From NCBI GenBank assembly GCA_964590515.1, contig CAZPZD010000004.1, positions 23,268-87,267 on the forward strand: a stretch of 64,000 nucleotides of DNA. Reading direction: 5' to 3'. The notes below the pieces were generated by a model. That model searched no databases. It was not told the DNA's origin and was given only the letters and a program-made list of their open reading frames with translations. Positions within the stretch are counted from its first letter, which is position 1; each line of letters starts with the position of its first letter. Of the stretch, positions 15,992 through 25,496 are shown piece by piece. The position numbers and the translations under genes are program-made. This stretch comes from JADFRG01 sp964590515 (GTDB taxonomy: Bacteria; Chloroflexota; Anaerolineae; Anaerolineales; E44-bin32).

Positions 15992-18900
15992 TCAAACCTC
16001 CACCAGGTGCACCTCTCCGTCTGCGTCGAGGAAGCACAGCATGCCCTGCGGCGCCACGCCCAGGATGCTCGCGGCCGAACGGACATAGCGCTCGACTTGC
16101 TTGCGGTGCCGCTCGACTGCGGCGGCCAGGTCAGCTTCGCCCTGCAGCTTATCGGTCTTGAAATCCACGATTTTCCAACCCCGCTCCGCGCGCCACAGGA
16201 GGTCAATCTGGCCGCTCTGTACCTGGCCGGCGGGATCGAAAGCCGTAAACGGGACCTCGCGCTGGGCGCCCTGAGCCGCGCGGATCTCTTCCCACAGCGC
16301 ATGCGCCGCCAGGCGGCCGAGCATCTCTGTAGATTCCGCGACCGCAACCTGGCGCTGACGCGGGTCCACCAGTCCGGCTCGGAAGGCTTCGTTCTCCATG
16401 AACCTGTCATATCCGGCGCTGCCCGGCATCGCAGAACGTTGGATGGCAGCGTGCACGATGCGTCCAACGGCGGCCGCCGGGGCGCGGCGGCCGCTACCGG
16501 TCGCCCGCCAGGTTCGCTCCGGCTCCTCGTCCAGATCAAGATCGATCTCTTCCTTGGGCGGAATCGATACCACCCGGTACAGGGGAGGCTCACTCGAGTC
16601 CGGCCAGGCGGTGAAGCTGCCGGCCTGGGCCCACCGGCGCCGTTCGGAGTCCGGGGCAGTCCAAGCGCGCAGCAACTGGCCGCCCGGCAACTTTACAAGC
16701 ACCTCCTGGCCGACGCCCTCGGCCAATGCTTTCGGATCCATATCCATGAGCTCGAGGATCCGCTCCATCCAGCCGGCGGTGCTCCAAGCGCCGCGAGTCT
16801 GGCTCAGATGACCGCTGACAATCAACCGCTCCCGCGCCCGGGTGGCCGCCACGTACAACAGCCGATCCTCCTCGGCCTGTGATTGCTCCGCATCCAACGC
16901 CCGTGCAAGCCGATAGGCGGTCGGCTCGCCAACCAATAGGTCCATGGCGGCCGCCGCGCCGACCTCCTCCATCAGGTATACCGGCTGGGCGCGCCGGGGG
17001 CTGCTCCGCGAGGCGTCGGCCAAGACCACCAGGCCAAACTCCAAGCCCTTGGCCTTGTGAATGGTCATCAGTTGAAGTGCACCGCCCTCGCCGGCCGGTG
17101 CTTCGCCCTCCCGCGCGCCAGCTTCGCGCAACACCGACAGATACTCTAGGAAGGCTCCCACATTCACCAGCGCGCTTGCCTGGGCGTCGTCGACCAGCTT
17201 GTCCAGGTTGCGCCACAGCCGGGCGTGCGAGCTGGCGAGCACAGCCCGCCAGTCCAGTCGCCCGACCAGGCGGCTGATCAGCTCAGCCACCGGGAGCCGC
17301 TCGGCCAGCGGGTGCAGTTCATCCAGGGTGGCCTGGGCGCGCCGGGCGGGCGCCAGATCGTGCGGTTCGAGTAACTGCTCGGCCTTCGCAAGCGCCGCCT
17401 GCAGCGGGAGGGTTTCACCGCCGCTGACCCGCAACCGGTACAGCCCGGGATCGCTGAGTCCGACGGCGGGCGAGCGCAAGAACCCGGCCAACGCCAGGTC
17501 GTCGCTGGGATCAGCAATTGCACGCAGGGTATTGACCAGGTCGCGGATCTCCGGTCGATCGTAGAAGCCGCGGCCGGCGACCGTGACGAACGGGATACCG
17601 GCCGCCTCCAGCGCCGACTCGTACGCCTCGAAACCGGCCGAAGCGCGAAACAGCAGCGCCACCTCGCCCCAGTCCCGGATCACCCCGCTCCCCTGCAACT
17701 CGACCAGCCGGTCGGCGAGGGCGCGGGCGGCGGCGGCCCGTCCCTGCTCAGCCCCCTGCCCGGTGCCGAGCACGATCTCGAGGTGGGGGCCTGCGCCGGA
17801 ACCGGACGGTTCGGCGCGGTCGGCGGTCAGGGTGGTATAGGGGACCTGGTACAAAGCAACGCTGTCCTCGCGGCCCATCAATGGACCGACGACGTCGTCG
17901 AGCGCTGAGAGCAGCGGGGCGTGCGCCCGGAAGTTGAGCTCGATCTCAGTCGCCAGGCCGCCGCCGGCCTGCACCTCCTGCCGCTTGCGCCGGAAGACGC
18001 GCACGTCGGCCCCGCGGAAGCGGTAGATACTCTGGCGGGCGTCGCCGACCGCGAACAGGCACCCGGAACGGTCCCCGACCAAAGCGTCGATGATCCGCCG
18101 CTGGCGCTGGTTGGTGTCCTGGAACTCATCGACCAGCACCGCCTCCAGCCGCCCCCGCCAGCGGTCGCCGACGTCAGCAGTTTCGAGCAATGCCAGGGCG
18201 CCGGCCTCCAAATCGTCGAAGTCGAGCGCCAGGTGGGCGTCCAGTGCGCGCCGGTAGGCGAAAAGTGCCCGATCAAAGAGGGTCTTTAACCGTTGAAGTT
18301 GCTCCGCCCAGATCGCGTCGGTTTCGGGCGCTGGCGGTGAATCCTTGGCATTGGCGCCGCCGATCCAGGTGTTGAGATGCTCGTCGTAGAGATCCTGCAG
18401 CGTGTGGATGACGGCGCGGGCTCGGCTTTTGGCGCTGCCCCCGACCTTCTGCAGCGCCTCGCGCCGGATGGTGAAGAGCACGCCGCAGGTACCCATCAGG
18501 TCTCCCGCGTTGAGAGTGACCTCCAGCTCGACCCACAGCTTGAGGAGCCGTGCGGCGCGCGGGGCAAGCGAGGGCCCGGCGTCCACCTCCATCTCCCCGC
18601 CATCCGCCAGCTTGCGCAGCATCTCGATCCCCCCCACGACCCGGCCCAGCCTCACGAAGGATTCGACAGCCGCCAGCAGCGTGCGGTTCAGGTTTTCAGC
18701 CGAATCGCCGCCCAGCAGTTCGGCGGTCTCGAGGCGGCTTTGCAGCAGGCGTGACAGTACGGCCGCCAGTTGGCGAGTCGAGAAAGCTCGGAACAGTTGA
18801 ACGGCCTCCGGATCGCCGGCGGCCCAGGCCAACGCCTCGGCGACCGCCTGGGCCTTGAAGGTCAATCCCAGACCTTCATCGACCACCACGAACCCAGGGT

Positions 18901-19279
18901 CTATTCGCGCCTCGGCCGGATGGGAGCGCAGCACCTCGGCGCACAGACTATGCATGGTGCCGATCCGGGCGGCGTCCATGCGCGATTCGATCTCGAGCCA
19001 GCGCAGCCGCTCTTCGCCTTCCGCGGCCACGGCCAGATCGCTGACCGACCCACGGATGCGGTTGCGCATCTCGCGGGCGGCCTTCTCGGTAAAGGTGACG
19101 GCCACAATCTGGCGTTCGTTCAGCCCCCGGGCCAGCAGGTGGACGTAGCGGGCGACCAGCGTACGGGTCTTGCCAGTTCCGGCGCCGGCAGTGAGCAGCA
19201 CGTCACGCTCGAGCTCGGTGGCGGCTTGATGTTGATCGAGAGTGAGATCGAACGGCGCCAGCGAATCCATCCCGGTCAC
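15992..19279 (-). CDS. addA: AddA-like helicase-nuclease (ATP-dependent exonuclease subunit A)
   Basis: 1095 residues, slightly short for AddA. UvrD/Rep-type superfamily 1A helicase: Q-motif LTLDQHQAATEL, Walker A TAGAGTGKTRTLVA near 32, VAVTFTEKAAREMRNRI, motif II VDEFQDTNQRQ, FAVGDARQSIYRFRGA, LMTIHKAKGLEF and YVAATRARERL. C-terminal RecB-type nuclease: GRIVHAAIQRS, then QIDLLWRA and IVDFKTDK near residue 1035. GTG start directly abuts the AddB stop (ATG at 19270 is an alternative). Acts with AddB to resect double-strand breaks for RecA recombination. Last gene of a five-gene operon. Confidence 0.95.
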   Translation of the reverse strand: MTGMDSLAPFDLTLDQHQAATELERDVLLTAGAGTGKTRTLVARYVHLLARGLNERQIVAVTFTEKAAREMRNRIRGSVSDLAVAAEGEERLRWLEIESRMDAARIGTMHSLCAEVLRSHPAEARIDPGFVVVDEGLGLTFKAQAVAEALAWAAGDPEAVQLFRAFSTRQLAAVLSRLLQSRLETAELLGGDSAENLNRTLLAAVESFVRLGRVVGGIEMLRKLADGGEMEVDAGPSLAPRAARLLKLWVELEVTLNAGDLMGTCGVLFTIRREALQKVGGSAKSRARAVIHTLQDLYDEHLNTWIGGANAKDSPPAPETDAIWAEQLQRLKTLFDRALFAYRRALDAHLALDFDDLEAGALALLETADVGDRWRGRLEAVLVDEFQDTNQRQRRIIDALVGDRSGCLFAVGDARQSIYRFRGADVRVFRRKRQEVQAGGGLATEIELNFRAHAPLLSALDDVVGPLMGREDSVALYQVPYTTLTADRAEPSGSGAGPHLEIVLGTGQGAEQGRAAAARALADRLVELQGSGVIRDWGEVALLFRASAGFEAYESALEAAGIPFVTVAGRGFYDRPEIRDLVNTLRAIADPSDDLALAGFLRSPAVGLSDPGLYRLRVSGGETLPLQAALAKAEQLLEPHDLAPARRAQATLDELHPLAERLPVAELISRLVGRLDWRAVLASSHARLWRNLDKLVDDAQASALVNVGAFLEYLSVLREAGAREGEAPAGEGGALQLMTIHKAKGLEFGLVVLADASRSSPRRAQPVYLMEEVGAAAAMDLLVGEPTAYRLARALDAEQSQAEEDRLLYVAATRARERLIVSGHLSQTRGAWSTAGWMERILELMDMDPKALAEGVGQEVLVKLPGGQLLRAWTAPDSERRRWAQAGSFTAWPDSSEPPLYRVVSIPPKEEIDLDLDEEPERTWRATGSGRRAPAAAVGRIVHAAIQRSAMPGSAGYDRFMENEAFRAGLVDPRQRQVAVAESTEMLGRLAAHALWEEIRAAQGAQREVPFTAFDPAGQVQSGQIDLLWRAERGWKIVDFKTDKLQGEADLAAAVERHRKQVERYVRSAASILGVAPQGMLCFLDADGEVHLVEV

Positions 19280-22200
19280 CTAGCCCCAGCCCCCCGGCTG
19301 ATAGCGCCAGCACCAGGCGGCTGCCGGACAATACTCCGGGCAGCCGGCCGGCGGAGGAATCGGCGGAAACCGGCCGGCGCTGACGCCTTCGACGACGCGG
19401 CGGACGTGGGCTCGAGCGGTTGCATAGGCTGCGGCCGGGCCAACCTCGAGGTCTCCCTCCTCCGGTGCACGGTAGTTGCTCAGCCGCAATGCGCCGCGCT
19501 CGGCCGCCAGGATTGCCCAGTAGAAACCGTCCACCACCTGGCCCAGCCCGAGCGCATCCTGCGCCGCCAGGGCATACAGGGGCAGCTGTATCCGGCGGCC
19601 CTCGTTGAGCTCGGCGGGGTTGAGCCCGCTGCCTCCGGTCTTGTAATCGATCACCCGCAGCCCGCCGTCCGGCCGGCGGTCCAGACGATCGACCACCCCG
19701 CGCACCCGCACGACCCGCCCATCCAGCTCCAACTCGAGCGGGGGCTGCTCGTCCATGCCGAAGGCCAGTTCGAGCCCGATCGGCACCCATTCGGGGGCCT
19801 GCTCGGCCAGCGCCCGTACGGTCTGGCGCAGCGATTCGGCATGCTGGGCGCGCTCGATCGCCCACAGCGGGGTCGGCCGAAAGCCATGCCGCTGCGGGGC
19901 TCTATCCAGGATGGGATCGAGCACCTGGTCGAGCGACCGCAGCACTGATTCGGTGTCGGCAAGGTTATCGGCGGTACGGTAGGCGGCTTCCAGGACCTCG
20001 TGCAGAACCGATCCGAGCTGCGCGGCGTCGAGGCCGGGCTTCGGAGGCTCGCGGAGCTCCAGGCCAAGCAGATGGGAGGTGAAAAACATGTGGGGGCAGG
20101 TGCCGTAGGTCTCGAGCCGGCTGGGACTCCACAGGTGGTCGGCGTTGAACCTCTCGGCCAGGCTTTCCGCCAGACCGGCCAGGCTGCCATCGTACGGGCC
20201 CTCGGCTTCCCGCTGGCTGCGCGCTGCCAACACATTCCGGCTGTGCTGCAGCTCGGCCCAGCGCTCACGATGCGATTTGAGCAGCGAGGCCGGCATGCCA
20301 CCCCGGCGCACACCCCAGAACAGCAGCTCCTGCGGGGATCCGGCCTCCTGCAGTGGCCGCGGATCTTCTGGACGGATCCGGCGGGGCGATCCGCTGAGCA
20401 TTCGTTGAACCGCTCTCCAGAAGGGCGAGGGTTCCCATGCCTCCCCGTCGTCGGCCAGGTAGGGGCGGGTCAACAGCAGCCGGGCGTCGGCGCGAGTGAC
20501 TGCCTGGTAAAACAGTCCGGGCTGTTCTCGACCCAAACGCGACTCGAGGCCGAGGGCGGCGCGGGTCTCTTCGTCCAGGAACGGATCTTCGCGCTCGACC
20601 GCAGGCAGCAGCCCCTCCGAGAGCCCCATCACGACGACTGCCTGATGATTACGACCGGGGGCCTCGAGCAGACCCAGGACGTTGACGGCCGGACCATCCG
20701 ACAGCCGCTGGCGGTCGGGGGTCGTTTCGACCGCGCTTCGCAGCTCGTCGAGAAACTCGTCGTAGCTGAGCTTCTGTTCTCCGGTGACGATCTCGCCCCA
20801 CAGCAGGGCGCGCAGCGTCTCGCGCAGGCGCTCGAAGGCTGTGTGCTCGCGGTCGGCGCCGGCGCGATCCGAGTCGGCGGCGGTCCGTTCCGGAAAACCC
20901 AACTCATCGAGCAGATCCTCCAGCCACTCCACCCACTGGGCGGTTGTTCTCGGCTTGGCCGGCGCCAGCCGCTTCGCCAGAGTCTGAATGGCCTCGAGCA
21001 GTCGAGCAGCCGTTGCGCCCTTGGGTGGAGCGGAGGGCGGGAGTCCTTCCTCTAGCGTCTCCGCCCTTGAGTCCGGCTCGGCCCGCACCAACCGGGTGAG
21101 CGCCTCCTCCCACTGGTCGAGGCCTTCGATCACCTGGCCGGCATGGCTGGCGGCGTCCAGCGCAAGCGCGTCGACCGCCCCTAGACCAAAGGAAGCCAGA
21201 TCGAAGTAGGGCGATCGGACAGCCTGGAGTGTCAGCCGGCGGGACCAATTCGAGCGACCGATCTCGAGCAGATCCAGCAGCGCCGAGACTGCCGGCGCCT
21301 GGATCAACGGTTCGCCATGGGTAAACAGGAGGACGATGCCGAACTCGGCGGCCGCGCGGCGCAAGAGTGAACCGTACCGCATTGCATTGGGCGCGATCAC
21401 GGCGCAATCCTCCAGCCCCAGGTGGTCCCGCACCAGGCGGGCTTTAAGCCAGCGCATCGCTTCGCGCGCCTCGTCGGCCGGGCTGCGGGCCTCGATGAGT
21501 TCGATCGCTTGCTCCGGGTCGAACGGTCGAATATCCAACTCGAACAGGGAGGCCTCCAGCTGGATAAGCGGCTCAGGCAGTTTGGGGAGCAGCTGGAGTC
21601 CATCGACTGCCCCTGGGGTGAGCGTGCTCCGCGATTGCAGCGCTTCGATCGAGGCATCCGGCAGAGCCCGGTGCACCCTGTTCAGGGTTTCCACGAAGCG
21701 CCTGTCTACGATGCGCTCCTTCACCCGGGTGCCAGGCAGGGCCACGATTAGCCGCTCGACCTGGCCGGACAGCGCCGTGAGGGCCTCCAGCTGGGCGGCC
21801 TCGAACGAGTCGAAGCCGTCGACGGCGATCAGCGGCATGTCGGTCATCAACCCCGGGAGCTCGTTCAACGCCCCGATCGCCAGATCGCCGAGTCCTTCCC
21901 GATCGGTCCACGGGATTGCTGCCAACCGGGCCTCGTAGTCTGCGTATATGCGCGCCAGCTCGGCCAGCGCCGTGCCACGTTCAAGGGATCGCGCCAGCGC
22001 GGCGACCGCATCGGGTCGAACCCGCCCTCGCTTCAACTCGGCGATCGCCCCTCCGACCACCTCCAGTAACCCCGGCGTCCGGACGATCGGTTGATAGAAC
22101 GGGAGCTTTCCGTCGGCCTCCAGACGCCGCAAAGCCAGCCGAATCAGGCGCTGGCGGGCGGGCTCCGGCGTGACCGCCACCGGCCGGCCGGCGCGGGCCA

Positions 22201-22471
22201 GGATCTCCTGGAATAGATCCCCAAACGTGCCCACGCTCACGCCGAGCGCGCCGCCGGCGGCGGCGATGCGGCGGCGGAAGGCCGCAACTTGAGTGCGGTC
22301 GGGCAGCACGGCCCAACGCGGCAGGATCAGACCGGGTTCGTCGACCAGCAACTCGATCAAGCGCTGGGTCTTGCCGCTGGCGGCCGGCCCCAGCAGGATG
22401 GTCGCGTTGGAGGTGGCGTTCGGGTCAGACAATGGACCTTTCAACCGCGGGAGGGGGGCTACGGCTCTCAC
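19280..22471 (-). CDS. addB: AddB-like nuclease subunit with 4Fe-4S cluster motif
   Basis: 1063 residues. Inactivated-helicase partner of AddA. Walker A LLGPAASGKTQRL near residue 27; UvrD-like remnant motifs in the middle (NVLGLLEAPGRNHQAVVVMGLSEG). C-terminal RecB-type nuclease: SPSRLETYGTCPHMFF (first cluster Cys), GSVLHEVLE, VIDYKTGG, then GCPEYCPAAAWC (remaining three Cys), the 4Fe-4S-stapled nuclease arrangement of AddB. The GTG start overlaps the upstream nuclease stop by 4 bp. Resection partner of AddA; whether a Chi-like site is recognised is unknown. Confidence 0.92.
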   Translation of the reverse strand: MRAVAPLPRLKGPLSDPNATSNATILLGPAASGKTQRLIELLVDEPGLILPRWAVLPDRTQVAAFRRRIAAAGGALGVSVGTFGDLFQEILARAGRPVAVTPEPARQRLIRLALRRLEADGKLPFYQPIVRTPGLLEVVGGAIAELKRGRVRPDAVAALARSLERGTALAELARIYADYEARLAAIPWTDREGLGDLAIGALNELPGLMTDMPLIAVDGFDSFEAAQLEALTALSGQVERLIVALPGTRVKERIVDRRFVETLNRVHRALPDASIEALQSRSTLTPGAVDGLQLLPKLPEPLIQLEASLFELDIRPFDPEQAIELIEARSPADEAREAMRWLKARLVRDHLGLEDCAVIAPNAMRYGSLLRRAAAEFGIVLLFTHGEPLIQAPAVSALLDLLEIGRSNWSRRLTLQAVRSPYFDLASFGLGAVDALALDAASHAGQVIEGLDQWEEALTRLVRAEPDSRAETLEEGLPPSAPPKGATAARLLEAIQTLAKRLAPAKPRTTAQWVEWLEDLLDELGFPERTAADSDRAGADREHTAFERLRETLRALLWGEIVTGEQKLSYDEFLDELRSAVETTPDRQRLSDGPAVNVLGLLEAPGRNHQAVVVMGLSEGLLPAVEREDPFLDEETRAALGLESRLGREQPGLFYQAVTRADARLLLTRPYLADDGEAWEPSPFWRAVQRMLSGSPRRIRPEDPRPLQEAGSPQELLFWGVRRGGMPASLLKSHRERWAELQHSRNVLAARSQREAEGPYDGSLAGLAESLAERFNADHLWSPSRLETYGTCPHMFFTSHLLGLELREPPKPGLDAAQLGSVLHEVLEAAYRTADNLADTESVLRSLDQVLDPILDRAPQRHGFRPTPLWAIERAQHAESLRQTVRALAEQAPEWVPIGLELAFGMDEQPPLELELDGRVVRVRGVVDRLDRRPDGGLRVIDYKTGGSGLNPAELNEGRRIQLPLYALAAQDALGLGQVVDGFYWAILAAERGALRLSNYRAPEEGDLEVGPAAAYATARAHVRRVVEGVSAGRFPPIPPPAGCPEYCPAAAWCWRYQPGGWG

Positions 22472-23391
22472 TCAGGTGCGTGCAAGTCGGAGCGGATCGG
22501 ATACTCATTCGGGAAGCACAGGCCACGGTACTCGCAGTGGGAACAGATGCGCGGGTCGTCGACCCGTCCGAACTTGGCTTTGTCCAGCGGGATATTCTTC
22601 TCGACGTCTCGACAGTATTCGTACATCTCCTGAGTCTCGGCGCGGACCTGGATTCCAAAGTGGTCCAGATCCAACGCGTTGAAGGCCTCTTCCACCTCCT
22701 GGTAGCGCGGATGCAGGTAGGCAATGGTCGGCACCACTTTTTCCGCCCCGACCTCGAAGTGGTAGGAAGCCCAGGCCGAGTAGCCGAGCAACTGCTTGCG
22801 GTGCTTAGCGCGGTCTGTCTTGCCGGTCTTCCAGTCCAGGATGTGGAAGTGGTCGACCACGGGGAACAGAAAGTCGACCTTGAAGTAAGCCTTGAGGCCG
22901 TTCAAGCGGGTCTCGCCATAGCCGGGCGGTTCGATGATCCACTCGCCGCTCGTGTTGATGGCCTGCTCGACCAGCCAGCGATAGCGGTCGCTCTCGAGCA
23001 GGTTTTCCAGACAGACCTGCACCTTGGGATAAAGATCCTCCTCCGTCACCGCCTCCCGTGTGCCGTAACAGACCTCTTGAAAGCTATTCGACCCGGCATG
23101 ATGCCTGGCTTCGCGGAAGGCGGTATCGAAGAACATGCTCCGGTCGATATCCTGGCTGGTGAGGCGCAGCCGGTTCAGCAGCTTCTGGATGATGTCGTGC
23201 GCCACGCTCCCGATCTCCAACGGAATCGAGCTCAGGCTCTTGAGCTCCTGAATCAGGCGCTTCGGCACCTCGGGGTCGTATTTGCTGTAGTACTGGTAGA
23301 AGTACTTGCGCTTGCAGAGGGAGAAGGTCTCGTAGCGGGTGGCTGACCAACCCAGGATGTCGGTGAAGGGGAACCGCTTTATCGGACTCAT
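22468..23391 (-). CDS. PD-(D/E)XK nuclease with predicted Fe-S cluster (Cas4/AddB C-terminal type)
   Basis: 307 residues. Reads as a stand-alone RecB-family nuclease: SATRYETFSLCKRKYFYQYY (first Cys, near 26), GSVAHDIIQK (conserved His), VDFLFPVVDHFHILDWKTGK (catalytic D and DxK near residue 190), QLLGYSAWA (QxxxY helix), and a closing ICSHCEYRGLC (three Cys near 284-292). The four Cys resemble the 4Fe-4S staple of AddB, Cas4 and Exo5. It overlaps both neighbours by 4 bp. A third RecB-type nuclease next to AddAB is unusual. Not a CRISPR gene: no array or cas1 is present. Confidence 0.85.
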   Translation of the reverse strand: MSPIKRFPFTDILGWSATRYETFSLCKRKYFYQYYSKYDPEVPKRLIQELKSLSSIPLEIGSVAHDIIQKLLNRLRLTSQDIDRSMFFDTAFREARHHAGSNSFQEVCYGTREAVTEEDLYPKVQVCLENLLESDRYRWLVEQAINTSGEWIIEPPGYGETRLNGLKAYFKVDFLFPVVDHFHILDWKTGKTDRAKHRKQLLGYSAWASYHFEVGAEKVVPTIAYLHPRYQEVEEAFNALDLDHFGIQVRAETQEMYEYCRDVEKNIPLDKAKFGRVDDPRICSHCEYRGLCFPNEYPIRSDLHAPE

Positions 23392-25496
23392 GCTTCGATT
23401 GGATGAAACCGGTACTCTTCGCCCAGTGTTTGCCTGGCGGACGCATCGAAGAGGTCCCGCAGGTGATTGTCCATCGTGAAGTAGGTAACCTGCCAGCCGG
23501 CCTGGACCATATTGAGCACCTGCTCGACCAGCCGCTCCCGGCGCTGCCAGTCGGAGTGCTGGAAGGCATCGTCAAGCAGGATAAAGAGCGGCTGTCCGCC
23601 GGCCAGTCGGCTGGCGAACCCCATCCGCAGCGCCAGCAGCACTTGCTCGCGGGCGCCGGTGCTTAGCTCGGCCAGGTCGTAGTCGGCGGTCTTACTGCGT
23701 ACAACGAGCCCCTCACTCTGCAGATCGATGGATTGATAACGCAGGGTCGTCTGTTGCAGGACCCGCTTGACGGCCCGGTCCTGCAATCCCATCCGGATCC
23801 GTTCATCCTCCTCGGCGGCAATCCGGGCGAGCACCTCCGTGACCCCGATTTGAGCCAGGATCCGGGCGGTCGTTTGCCGATATTCCGCGGCTTGCTCTTC
23901 TCGCTGCTTCCAGAGGTTGCCGAGGATCTCCTCCCACGGTCGATCGATGGTGTCGCCCGTCTCATTGCAGAGTGCCTGCTTCAGGCCCTGCAGCTCGGCG
24001 TTAGCGCTCGCAATCTCGACCAGGATCTTGTCCTTTTGGCGCTCCAGGCTGGCCGCCTCGGACTTACTGAACCCGGCTGCGGCTGGCCGCTTCGAATAGT
24101 CTGAAGGATCCACCCCAAGCCCCTCCAGCTGTAGGTCGAGATCATGCGCCTCGCTGGCAAGCGCCCGCCGCCGAGCGGCCAACTCGCCGAGAGCGGCCTC
24201 CCACTCGGGGCTCTCTAACTCCTTGCCCGTAATCGACGCCAACCCGCGTTTGATATCGACCGCCAGCGTCGTCCGCTCTGCCCGCAGCCGCGACTGCTGT
24301 CGCTCGATCTCCTCGCCAATCGTGGCTGCCTTGCGAAGATCACTCTCCACGGCCTTTAGTTGTGCAAGGTCGGTCAGCTGCTCCCCGAATCGCTTTTCGA
24401 ATCCTTTGACCAACTCCGAGCGATCGGTCTGGGCTGCCGATTTGGCGGTGATCCTCCTTAGGCGCCACACCCCGACGGCGCCCACAGCCAATCCGGCAAC
24501 GGCCGCGATCGCTGCTGGGACCGACTGATCGAAGAGGGCCAGGGCTGCCGCCACGGCAATGGACAGTCCTGCCACGACCAGGATGAGCGAGGGCATCCGG
24601 GCATCTTGAGTTTCCGCACGCGGCTGCCAAAGTCCGACAGCCTGCTCGACCCAGTCAAAGTGCTGGCTTTCCGAACGCCTCTTGGCCAGGTCCTTCTCGG
24701 ACTGTGCCTGCTCCCCATCGAGTCTGCGCAAGTCTCGCAGCAGCTGACTGAGCCGATCGAGCTCGTCCTGCGGCAAGGCCTCGAGCGCCTTGTTCGCATT
24801 CTTCAAAGCCTGGTTCAAGAGGTAGGCCTGATGCCGCCTGGCCTCGAGCTGCCCCTTCAGTACGTTGTCGAGGTTCTTCAGCGTCAGCTCCAGCGAACGT
24901 ATGCGGCTCAGAGAGACGCCGGTGTCGACCTGGTCGAGCAGCCTATCCAATCGCTGCAAGTCACCCCTGGCCTTGCTCCGATCCTGGAGCTCGCCCTTGT
25001 CGTGACCATCGATCTCACGGTCAACGACCCTGGCCTTCTTGACGGTCTCCTGCATGGGCTCGAGGATGCGGTCAATCAAGTTCTCGTTCGATAGGACGGA
25101 TTTCAACACGGCCCTATCGACCCCGCCGGCTGAATGCCGATCGAAGTCCAATTCGCCACCCTTGACGACAAGCAGCCGCCCCATGTTCGTGGGCAGGCCG
25201 GATTCACCTTCTGACCAGAAATCCTCCAACTTGCGCCGTCCGCTGGGGGTGAACTCAACGGCTCCGGGGGCTAGTCCCTTGACCCACACCTTTCCCTGCC
25301 CGATATTGCTCCGCAGGCCCCACTCCCCGGCGTAGCGGAAGAGGGCCCGGAGAAGGAACTCGACCAGATAGGTCTTGCCGGCCTCATTCCGTCCAAAGAC
25401 TAGATTGAAAGCCCCCATCTTGAAGGTCATGTCTCCGATAGGGCCGAGGTTCTCGACCGCGATCTGCTCGATGTAGATCCGCCTCTCAGGCAGCAT
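23388..25496 (-). CDS. YhaN/SMC-like AAA ATPase with an internal membrane segment
   Basis: 702 residues. N-terminal half of an ABC-type SMC/Rad50 ATPase: NLVFGRNEAGKTYLVEFLLRA (Walker A near residue 36). Coiled coil from about 150 to 280, then two adjacent hydrophobic helices near 300-340 (SLILVVAGLSIAVAAALAL, AAIAAVAGLAVGAVGVW), coiled coil again to about 590, then the ABC signature LSTGAREQVLLALRMGFA and Walker B LFILLDDAFQHSD. Membrane helices in the coiled-coil tip are known for COG4717/YhaN. Its partner SbcD/YhaO-like enzyme is just upstream (11-bp overlap). Likely brings break processing to the membrane; inference. Confidence 0.88.
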   Translation of the reverse strand: MLPERRIYIEQIAVENLGPIGDMTFKMGAFNLVFGRNEAGKTYLVEFLLRALFRYAGEWGLRSNIGQGKVWVKGLAPGAVEFTPSGRRKLEDFWSEGESGLPTNMGRLLVVKGGELDFDRHSAGGVDRAVLKSVLSNENLIDRILEPMQETVKKARVVDREIDGHDKGELQDRSKARGDLQRLDRLLDQVDTGVSLSRIRSLELTLKNLDNVLKGQLEARRHQAYLLNQALKNANKALEALPQDELDRLSQLLRDLRRLDGEQAQSEKDLAKRRSESQHFDWVEQAVGLWQPRAETQDARMPSLILVVAGLSIAVAAALALFDQSVPAAIAAVAGLAVGAVGVWRLRRITAKSAAQTDRSELVKGFEKRFGEQLTDLAQLKAVESDLRKAATIGEEIERQQSRLRAERTTLAVDIKRGLASITGKELESPEWEAALGELAARRRALASEAHDLDLQLEGLGVDPSDYSKRPAAAGFSKSEAASLERQKDKILVEIASANAELQGLKQALCNETGDTIDRPWEEILGNLWKQREEQAAEYRQTTARILAQIGVTEVLARIAAEEDERIRMGLQDRAVKRVLQQTTLRYQSIDLQSEGLVVRSKTADYDLAELSTGAREQVLLALRMGFASRLAGGQPLFILLDDAFQHSDWQRRERLVEQVLNMVQAGWQVTYFTMDNHLRDLFDASARQTLGEEYRFHPIEA

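Noticed and set aside
18770..21055. Long plus-strand open frames (about 390 and 350 codons)
   Set aside because: Antisense to addA and addB, which have full motif sets; no start signals or family motifs in the plus-strand translations.
22432..23346. A 304-codon plus-strand open frame
   Set aside because: Antisense to the Fe-S nuclease gene, composition follows the shadow of that gene.
22468..23391. Cas4 of a CRISPR system
   Set aside because: Similar fold and Cys pattern, but no array, cas1 or cas2; overlaps AddB and YhaN-like genes, so a repair nuclease fits better.
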